6,837 nucleotides of DNA from an uncultured Flavobacterium sp. Lineage in GTDB: Bacteria; Bacteroidota; Bacteroidia; Flavobacteriales; Flavobacteriaceae. Below, in pieces: positions 1-4,157 of the stretch; within the stretch, counting starts at the first letter, position 1; each line of letters begins with the position of its first letter. The translations under genes were made by a program, and so were the position numbers. The notes beneath the pieces were generated by a model, which saw nothing but the letters and a program-made list of their open reading frames with translations, searched no databases and was not told the DNA's origin. The DNA lies in the NCBI GenBank assembly GCA_946479395.1, contig CAMLFV010000146.1, forward strand, positions 1 to 6,837. The letters run 5' to 3'.

Positions 1-801
1 GACCGGTAATGCTTTGTTAAAAAAATTTTGTGCCGTAGCATAATCTTTCTGTAAAAAAGCCAAACCACCTTTTATATATTCTAAATAAGCGGTTTCTAAT
101 TTCTGATGTTGTGGTTTAAGTTGCAAAACAGCCTGCTGGCTTTCTTTAAGAGTTGCGGTTAACGCATTTACATTACCCAACTGCAAATAGGTTTTACTTA
201 AACTATAAAGGCTACTTATATATCCACGAATGTGATTATAATCTTTTTTACTTTGGTAATAGTCATTAGCCTGAGTAAAATAGGTAACCGCTTTATCATA
301 ATATCTTGTATGGTAGTAAATATTACCTATTGTAATACGTACTACATTTAAATTGTACAGGTTATTTATTTCTTCGTTAAACGATTCCGATTCTATGGCG
401 TAGTACAACGCATTTTTAAAATCACGATTATCATAATAAAATACAGTGCTTCGGTTTAAAAAGTCGCCTTTTATACTGTCGTTATCCATTTTTTGTACCA
501 GAGGATGCATTTGGTGCAGCAATGCGGTGGCATCGGCAAACGGAACCATAAACGATTTTTTTTCTAATGCACGATATTGTTCCAATCGATTGTTCTCGGT
601 ACGGGCTTTTTGATAATATATATCTAAATATTGTACTTTTTTTTCGTTAGAAACCGTGTCAGTTTGTATCACTTCCCAAAGGTTTTTATAAGAATCTGAC
701 GTTGCTTGCCCAAATGAGCAAAACGGTAGCAGAAAAATAATCCAGTGAAGGAATAAATTATCTAATACAGGGAATAAATTGTCCAATTTTTTAAAAAACA
801 T
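1..801 (-). CDS. Exported TPR-repeat protein, N-terminal part (runs off window)
   Basis: This reading frame is open for 267 codons from ATG at 801-799 to the left edge, so the C-terminus is missing. The N-terminus has a short basic start (MFFKK), an unusual LDNLF-x2-LDNLF stretch (residues 6-17), a hydrophobic core (about 19-30, WIIFLLPFCSF) and a probable signal-peptidase site near GQA (31-33). The mature part is helical with TPR-like helix pairs at about 114-143, 150-185, 195-226 and 237-267; for example 'AVTYFTQAND' and 'LAFLQKDYATAQNFFNKA' carry the usual A/G/Y/F pattern. In Flavobacteriia such proteins often continue into a membrane helix and a C-terminal HTH or LytTR regulatory domain, but none is visible here. 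The start is supported by a consensus promoter about 23 nt upstream. It is transcribed away from the lipoprotein gene at 1079, so it may be that gene's regulator (inference). Confidence 0.85.
   Translation of the reverse strand, partial: MFFKKLDNLFPVLDNLFLHWIIFLLPFCSFGQATSDSYKNLWEVIQTDTVSNEKKVQYLDIYYQKARTENNRLEQYRALEKKSFMVPFADATALLHQMHPLVQKMDNDSIKGDFLNRSTVFYYDNRDFKNALYYAIESESFNEEINNLYNLNVVRITIGNIYYHTRYYDKAVTYFTQANDYYQSKKDYNHIRGYISSLYSLSKTYLQLGNVNALTATLKESQQAVLQLKPQHQKLETAYLEYIKGGLAFLQKDYATAQNFFNKALPV
732..785 (-). repeat. Three phased 13-14 bp repeats inside the TPR reading frame
   Basis: On the minus strand three related units read TGGACAATTTATTC (785-772), TAGATAATTTATTC (764-751) and TGGATTATTTTTC (744-732). 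Their starts are 21 and 20 bp apart, about two helical turns. Each is a quasi-palindrome, GGAYAA-T-TTATTC. They encode the LDNLF-LDNLF-WIIF part of the TPR protein's N-terminus. An equivalent trio lies exactly 185 bp away, on the other side of the promoter. This arrangement fits a multi-site operator better than random low-complexity sequence. Confidence 0.75.
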
Positions 802-823
802 TTCTAAATTTTTAACAACCGCA

Positions 824-854
824 CAAAAATACAAAAAATAACCAACAGCATCAA
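824..854 (-). promoter_or_regulatory. Promoter of the TPR gene
   Basis: On the minus strand, TATTTTTG (831-824) matches the Bacteroidota -7 consensus TAnnTTTG exactly. A TTG (854-852) lies 20 bp upstream at the -33 position. The start of transcription would be near 817, giving a leader of about 16 nt before the ATG at 801. The two repeat trios flank this promoter, one upstream and one downstream within the gene. Confidence 0.6.
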
Positions 855-916
855 TATATTATATAACACACTGATTTTATAAACAATACTAATAAAAAAA
901 AGAAAATCTACGAACG

Positions 917-970
917 GAAAAATTATCCAGAGAGGGAATAAATTGTCCAAAAAAGCGAACAAATTATCCA
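917..970 (-). repeat. Second trio of phased 13-14 bp repeats between the divergent genes
   Basis: On the minus strand the units are TGGATAATTTGTTC (970-957), TGGACAATTTATTC (949-936) and TGGATAATTTTTC (929-917). Spacing is 21 and 20 bp, the same as in the trio at 732-785, and each unit is displaced by exactly 185 bp from its counterpart. The consensus of all six is TGGAYAATTTATTC. The trio lies between the TPR promoter and the rightward promoter, so it could serve either gene. Confidence 0.75.
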
Positions 971-1000
971 TTTGTTTAAATTTGGATACTTTGTTCGCTT
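953..1000. promoter_or_regulatory. 18-bp inverted repeat containing an inverted copy of the operator-like unit
   Basis: The left arm AAGCGAACAAATTATCCA (953-970) and the right arm TGGATACTTTGTTCGCTT (983-1000) are reverse complements with one mismatch, separated by 12 nt. The left arm contains the outermost unit of the repeat trio; the right arm is a seventh, oppositely oriented copy. The right arm abuts the candidate -33 TTG of the lipoprotein gene, so occupancy could act on that promoter. It could also form an RNA hairpin, but no strong U tract follows. Confidence 0.6.
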
Positions 1001-1026
1001 GTTGTTTTAAAAACGTCTCATATTTG
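999..1026 (+). promoter_or_regulatory. Candidate promoter of the 1079 lipoprotein gene
   Basis: TTG at 999-1001 and TATTTG at 1021-1026, 19 bp apart, approximate a Bacteroidota -33/-7 promoter, but the -7 box lacks the two spacer bases of TAnnTTTG. Transcription would start near 1032, leaving a leader of about 46 nt. That leader contains GCTACCCGGGCAGC (1041-1054), a near-perfect GC-rich palindrome that stands out in this AT-rich region. The assignment is tentative. Confidence 0.35.
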
Positions 1027-1078
1027 TAACCGAAACAATAGCTACCCGGGCAGCGTTAATAAAAAACTCCGAAAAATA

Positions 1079-1672
1079 ATGAAACGATTTTTTTTATATG
1101 CTGTAGCAATTTCTGCTTTATGCAGCTCGTGCGAAACAGAAGACGAAGCATTCGCAACAGAAACAAACAAGCAGACCAATACTTTGCATCAGGCAAAAGG
1201 TGTTGAGACAAACGATTACCAAACCTATCAAAGCATTTTAAACAGCTTTGTATATAACAACCAACAAACGCATCAGGAAAACCTATTACAGTTTGAAGCG
1301 CACGTAAATATGCAAATGCTTAATTACGTACCACAAGAAACCTATAAATACGAAAAGATAAATACAGAACAACTATTAGTATTACAACAGATAGATGTCG
1401 ATTACATTGAAAAGCTTGTTTATACCAAACAAACCAAACAGGCAATTTACGCTTTAGTAAGTAACCGTTTTAACAGTGATATGATACATTTGATTACCAA
1501 CGAAAGCGAACGCAATTTAACGGAAACACTGTTTTCTTTACAAAACAACGGGAATGGAAATGATGATGATAAATGGAATGGAAATAAAACCATTGCTTAT
1601 TCTTATGGCGCACAATACAGCTTAAGCCAAGCTGTATTGTATGCAGGGGCAATAGAATTAATGAGGAGATAG
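1079..1672 (+). CDS. Small lipoprotein of unknown function
   Basis: This is a 197-residue protein with a lipoprotein signal: basic start MKRF, hydrophobic stretch 4-14, and a Bacteroidota-style CSSC lipobox with the lipidated Cys at 18, followed by the acidic ETEDE that often directs surface export in this phylum. The mature part is polar, Gln/Asn-rich and mostly helical. A flexible Gly/Asn/Asp linker (NNGNGNDDDKWNGN, about 155-168) precedes a C-terminal segment reading IAYSYGAQYSLSQAVLYAGA. I do not recognise the family. The gene has no SD; an A-rich leader precedes the ATG. It is divergent from the TPR gene and shares the repeat-laden intergenic region, so co-regulation is likely (inference). 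The C-terminal codons contain a perfect 12-bp hairpin. Confidence 0.85.
   Translation: MKRFFLYAVAISALCSSCETEDEAFATETNKQTNTLHQAKGVETNDYQTYQSILNSFVYNNQQTHQENLLQFEAHVNMQMLNYVPQETYKYEKINTEQLLVLQQIDVDYIEKLVYTKQTKQAIYALVSNRFNSDMIHLITNESERNLTETLFSLQNNGNGNDDDKWNGNKTIAYSYGAQYSLSQAVLYAGAIELMRR
1612..1640 (+). repeat. Perfect 12-bp inverted repeat in the 3' end of a coding sequence
   Basis: ACAATACAGCTT (1612-1623) and AAGCTGTATTGT (1629-1640) are exact reverse complements with a 5-nt loop AAGCC. The hairpin encodes AQYSLSQAVLY, about ten codons before the stop of the 1079 lipoprotein. No T-run follows, so it is not a canonical terminator. It may stabilise the mRNA 3' end or bind something; the role is unknown. 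Confidence 0.7.
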
Positions 1673-1680
1673 TCCTAATA

Positions 1681-1757
1681 AGTCAAACGTCATAAAGTCT
1701 AATCTTGTAACGTCAGTTCAAGCTTGTCGAAAACAGAATAGTCAAAGGTCTTAAAGT
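1681..1757. repeat. Degenerate dispersed repeat between the two lipoprotein genes
   Basis: AGTCAAACGTCATAAAGT (1681-1698) recurs 59 bp later as AGTCAAAGGTCTTAAAGT (1740-1757) with two mismatches. Between them, 1712-1734 starts GTCAGTTCAAGC and ends TTGTCGAAAAC. This resembles the intergenic unit of the form GTCAGTTCGAGCTTGTCGAAA that I recall as common in Flavobacteriia genomes. It is probably an eroded copy of such a repeat; resemblance is from memory only. Confidence 0.4.
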
Positions 1758-1768
1758 AAAATTAATTA

Positions 1769-1947
1769 AACGGTTAAACAAATAAACAGTTAAACCTAAA
1801 AAGATAACCAAACCGTTATAAAAATTTGTTTCGGAGAGCCGGCAGTCGCGAATGCCGGTTAAGAAACAAATTATAAAACCCGATTACAGCGGGTTACCTG
1901 TAAAACATTTTTAACCGCAGTTATAAAACAATAAAAAACAAAACTGC
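1769..1947 (+). ncRNA. Candidate structured RNA or leader upstream of the six-Cys lipoprotein gene
   Basis: Several inverted repeats cluster here. AACGGTT (1769-1775) can pair with AACCGTT (1810-1816). AATTTGTTTC (1823-1832) pairs perfectly with GAAACAAATT (1863-1872), enclosing GCCGGCA/TGCCGGT (1838-1844 with 1853-1859) capped by GTCGCGAA. AACCCG (1877-1882) pairs with CGGGTT (1890-1895) around ATTACAG. GCAGTT (1917-1922) can pair with AACTGC (1942-1947). TTATAAAA occurs three times (1816, 1871, 1921), beside the stems. The GC-rich stems contrast with the AT-rich surroundings, and the last ends 15 nt before the ATG at 1963. No consensus promoter or long U tract was found, and no known riboswitch consensus was recognised. 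It may be an independent RNA, a regulatory 5' leader, or a processing element. Confidence 0.4.
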
Positions 1948-1962
1948 ATAAATTTATTTAAA

Positions 1963-2652
1963 ATGAAGAATTTCAAAAAAATTACATTAGGGCTTTTAGG
2001 AGCAACAATTTTATCATTAGGTTTGTACGCTTGTAGTAATGATAATGAAGCTACAACAGCAAACAACACAACAGAACAAACTAATAGTATAAATTCTAAA
2101 GCTAGTTTTGAAAATAATGAAGACTATGTATATGATTTTGTAAAAAAACATGTAGAAATAAATGATAAAATTATTCCTATTTTAGAAAATGAACCAAATT
2201 TAGATATTGAAATAATAAATGAATACTCTTCTGAAACAGTTGCTTCTGAAAATGAATTTAAAAATATTTTACAAAAATCTGGTATAATAAAATTTGATGA
2301 ATTAAGTGAATTAATTTCACTTCAAGTTCAAAACAGTAAAATGTTCCAGTCGAATAATCCAGCTTTTTTTACATTAGACAAATTAGAACAAAATGCATTG
2401 TTGACTAAATATGTTGATGAAGTATTAAACAATAACTCTAATCAGGTTACCTCGGAGAAATGTAAACGTCAACTAAATAAGGATAGAGGACGTTGTGAAA
2501 GCGATTTAAATCTACATGGAACCTTTGCACTTATTGGATGTTTTTCAGGACCATGGACATGTGCATTGGGTACTGTAGCTGTTGCGGCTACACATACAAA
2601 ATGTATAAAAGAAGCCCAAGAAGATTATAATGATTGCTTAAAAGGTTACTAA
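1963..2652 (+). CDS. Lipoprotein with C-terminal six-cysteine helical-hairpin domain
   Basis: This is a 229-residue protein. MKNFKK plus a hydrophobic core (7-20) and LYAC lipobox give a lipidated Cys at 24. A Thr/Asn-rich linker (25-48) leads to an acidic helical region (about 50-155). The C-terminal 63 residues hold six cysteines at 167, 178, 193, 200, 214 and 225. The spacing is C-x10-C-x14-C-x6-C-x13-C-x10-C: two charged amphipathic C-x10-C helices flanking a hydrophobic Gly/Ala-rich middle (FALIGCFSGPWTCALGTVAVA). This quasi-symmetric layout suggests a disulfide-bonded helical bundle that would fold outside the cytoplasm. It vaguely recalls Cys-rich helical bacteriocin domains (inference, no homologue named). 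A membrane-protein gene follows 4 nt later. Codons are markedly more AT-rich than those of the flanking permease and DNA-repair genes, which may indicate transfer. Confidence 0.85.
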   Translation: MKNFKKITLGLLGATILSLGLYACSNDNEATTANNTTEQTNSINSKASFENNEDYVYDFVKKHVEINDKIIPILENEPNLDIEIINEYSSETVASENEFKNILQKSGIIKFDELSELISLQVQNSKMFQSNNPAFFTLDKLEQNALLTKYVDEVLNNNSNQVTSEKCKRQLNKDRGRCESDLNLHGTFALIGCFSGPWTCALGTVAVAATHTKCIKEAQEDYNDCLKGY

Positions 2653-2656
2653 ATAA

Positions 2657-2914
2657 ATGAAAAATAAATTTCAAATATATTCCATAATAGTTTTACTATT
2701 ATATTTTTTACCAAAGTTGTTTAAAATAAAAGGATTTACTGAAAACATATGGTATGATATTATTTGTTTTATCTTAATTATTACTTTAGCTTTTTTTGAA
2801 TCAAAAAAACTTATACAATTTGACAAGTTAAATAATACTAATAAATTTAAGCAAAGAATACTATTAGTAATTGCAGCATTAATTTTGCTTATAGCTGTTA
2901 AAATATATTTATAA
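2657..2914 (+). CDS. Small three-helix membrane protein, partner of the six-Cys lipoprotein
   Basis: This is an 85-residue, very hydrophobic, basic protein with three predicted membrane segments: about 8-23 (YSIIVLLLYFLPKLF), 31-47 (IWYDIICFILIITLAFF) and 67-85 (RILLVIAALILLIAVKIYL), joined by a Lys/Asn-rich loop (50-66). It has no signal peptidase site and no recognised family. The ATG lies 4 nt after the stop of the upstream lipoprotein gene, so the two are almost certainly cotranscribed and end at the terminator at 2989-3025. Small multi-helix membrane proteins encoded directly after a secreted Cys-rich protein are often immunity or export partners; that reading is speculative here. Confidence 0.7.
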   Translation: MKNKFQIYSIIVLLLYFLPKLFKIKGFTENIWYDIICFILIITLAFFESKKLIQFDKLNNTNKFKQRILLVIAALILLIAVKIYL

Positions 2915-2988
2915 ACTAAACTGTTTGAGTTTTCATAAAGGTAAAATCCTCCATACTTAAAAAAAATTCAACTTTAAATTGTAGGTAT

Positions 2989-3025
2989 AAAAGAGGCTAC
3001 CTAAAACTTTTCAGTAGCCTCTTTT
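2989..3025. terminator. Strong bidirectional terminator
   Basis: AAAAGAGGCTAC (2989-3000) and GTAGCCTCTTTT (3014-3025) form a perfect 12-bp stem with a 13-nt loop, with T-rich sequence on both strands. It closes the 1963-2914 operon. On the minus strand it overlaps the stop codon of the remnant at 3024-3104, so it may originally have been that gene's terminator. Confidence 0.88.
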
Positions 3026-3104
3026 ATTCATCTTCTTCAAATCCAACGCTGGTGCGAACATCTTGCTCGTGCAATAAGCCTAACATAAATAAACAATCAA
3101 CCAT
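3024..3104 (-). pseudogene. C-terminal remnant of a minus-strand gene
   Basis: An open frame on the minus strand reads MVDCLF and then MLGLLHEQDVRTSVGFEEDE, stopping exactly where the terminator stem begins. It can be extended upstream only to about LQITWCN before an in-frame TAG near 3130. A clean gene-like tail (soluble, acidic end, terminator overlapping the stop) without a body suggests the 3' end of a gene whose rest was lost. The break would lie between about 3105 and 3130, where the TlpA-like fragment begins on the other strand. The family is not recognised; a 26-residue independent peptide is the alternative. Confidence 0.3.
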
Positions 3105-3112
3105 ATTACACC

Positions 3113-3981
3113 ATGTTATTTGTAGCTAATGAAACCATAGAAATAAACGCAAATAAGAATGATTTTCCCTATGCCGTAAAAGTAACTGGTTCTAAACATC
3201 ATGATATAAAGCAAAATTAGACGAACTGCAAATGCCTTTACATATAAAAGCCGAAGCTTTAAAACAGGAAATAACTGCTTTACAACAAACTGCCGAATGG
3301 CTAGAAATCGAGATACAAGAAAAATATGTTGGTACAAATGGGTTGGCAAACCAACTTACAAAAGAGCTAAAACAAGTAGAAGCTGATTTTATTTTAAATA
3401 ATTTTGATAACGCCTATACGTGGACGTTGTTACCATACAATACCACTGCATTCGATAAAACATTTTACAAAGCAGTCTATGATAAAATGACTACCGAGCA
3501 AAAACAAACCCCAATAGGCAAGCAATATTTATTAGCATTGCAAAGCCAGCGTTTAACAAAAGGAGATACCTTTATTGATATTAATTTGTTAGACAAAGAT
3601 TTAAAAGCAGAAAAATTAAGCGACTATTTTAATAAAGATAAAGAATATGTTTTGGTTGATTTATCATCGGTAAGCTGCCCTGATAGTAATAAAGCTTTCT
3701 ATATTACCAAAATCTTTGCGGATAAAACAACTGAAAAATTACAAGTAGTCAGTATATTACAAAGCAACAATGCAGAATCTTACAAACATTTTGGCAAATT
3801 AAGTACTGATAATTGGGCAATGCTTTATGCAGAAAATTATGTGAATTCAAACACATATATTCAATATCAGGAAAATGCTACACCCACTTTTTTATTGTTT
3901 GATAAAACCGGAAAACTTGTTGACCGTTGGGTTGGCAGTACAGATCATCAGCAAAAGTTAGAACAGTATTTAGGTAAATAA
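3113..3981 (+). pseudogene. Broken TlpA-like thioredoxin-fold protein (DUF4369-type), truncated and frameshifted
   Basis: Two frames make one protein. The first (from 3113) reads LFVANETIEINANK...KVTGSKHHDIK and hits TAG at 3218-3220. The second, open from GCA at 3211, continues AKLDELQMPLHIKAEALKQE through to TAA at 3979-3981. Loss of one base near 3205-3211 would explain the break. The 249-residue downstream part has the family layout: a helical insert with LLPYNTTAF, then GDTFIDINL, DYF, YVLVDLSSVSCPDS, NW..LY, and the cis-Pro stretch ATPTFLLFDKTGKLVDRWVG. These Bacteroidota proteins are exported thiol-disulfide or thioredoxin-like lipoproteins, but here the signal peptide and first part of the N-terminal domain are absent. 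The usual CxxC is CPDS, leaving one catalytic-site Cys. No promoter is evident. A sequencing error could explain the frameshift but not the missing N-terminus. Confidence 0.8.
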
Positions 3982-4016
3982 TGCCTGTAAGTTGTTTGTT
4001 ACCAAAAAATATAAAA

Positions 4017-4091
4017 ATGAAAAAATACCTACCTTACATATTAGCCGTTTTAGGCATCATTTTAATCGTTATTGGGTTTATTTATAGTTAA
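4017..4091 (+). CDS. Possible 24-residue single-helix membrane peptide
   Basis: A short frame starting MKKYLPY continues as ILAVLGIILIVIGFIYS, one basic N-terminal patch followed by a single membrane segment. It sits 35 nt after the stop of the TlpA-like pseudogene, has an A-rich leader typical of Bacteroidota starts (accaaaaaatataaaa), and ends 8 nt before a strong terminator stem. The position between gene and terminator and the clean K-K-hydrophobic layout favour a real small protein. Its short length means chance cannot be excluded. Confidence 0.45.
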   Translation: MKKYLPYILAVLGIILIVIGFIYS

Positions 4092-4099
4092 ATTTACTA

Positions 4100-4136
4100 A
4101 AAAACGCCTGTTTCATTTTCTGAAACAGGCGTTTTT
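4100..4136. terminator. Strong bidirectional terminator between convergent genes
   Basis: AAAAACGCCTGTTTCA (4100-4115) and TGAAACAGGCGTTTTT (4121-4136) form a perfect 16-bp stem with a TTTTC loop. A-runs and T-runs at both ends let it work in either direction. It ends the rightward pseudogene/peptide unit and, on the minus strand, the amino acid permease gene whose stop is at 4158. Confidence 0.93.
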
Positions 4137-4157
4137 AATATCATAATATATTTACAA

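Noticed and set aside
732..970. CRISPR-like array
   Set aside because: Units are only 13-14 bp with 6-8 bp between them, vary in sequence, and two trios are separated by a promoter; no cas genes are present.
1041..1054. GCTACCCGGGCAGC as an operator or attachment core
   Set aside because: It is a GC-rich near-palindrome in the leader of the 1079 gene but a single short copy; too little to assign a role.
1769..1947. Integron attC site, retron msr/msd or known ribozyme
   Set aside because: No GTTRRRY/RYYYAAC core pair, no reverse transcriptase nearby, and no hammerhead core (CTGATGA...GAAA) or other ribozyme core that I recognise.
2989..3025. Inverted-repeat end of an insertion sequence
   Set aside because: The stem has terminator features (A-run/T-run flanks, short loop, position after stop codons) and no transposase or target duplication is nearby.
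3116..3349. 77-codon minus-strand frame
   Set aside because: It is antisense to the TlpA-like reading frames, which show clear family motifs; composition looks like a coding shadow.
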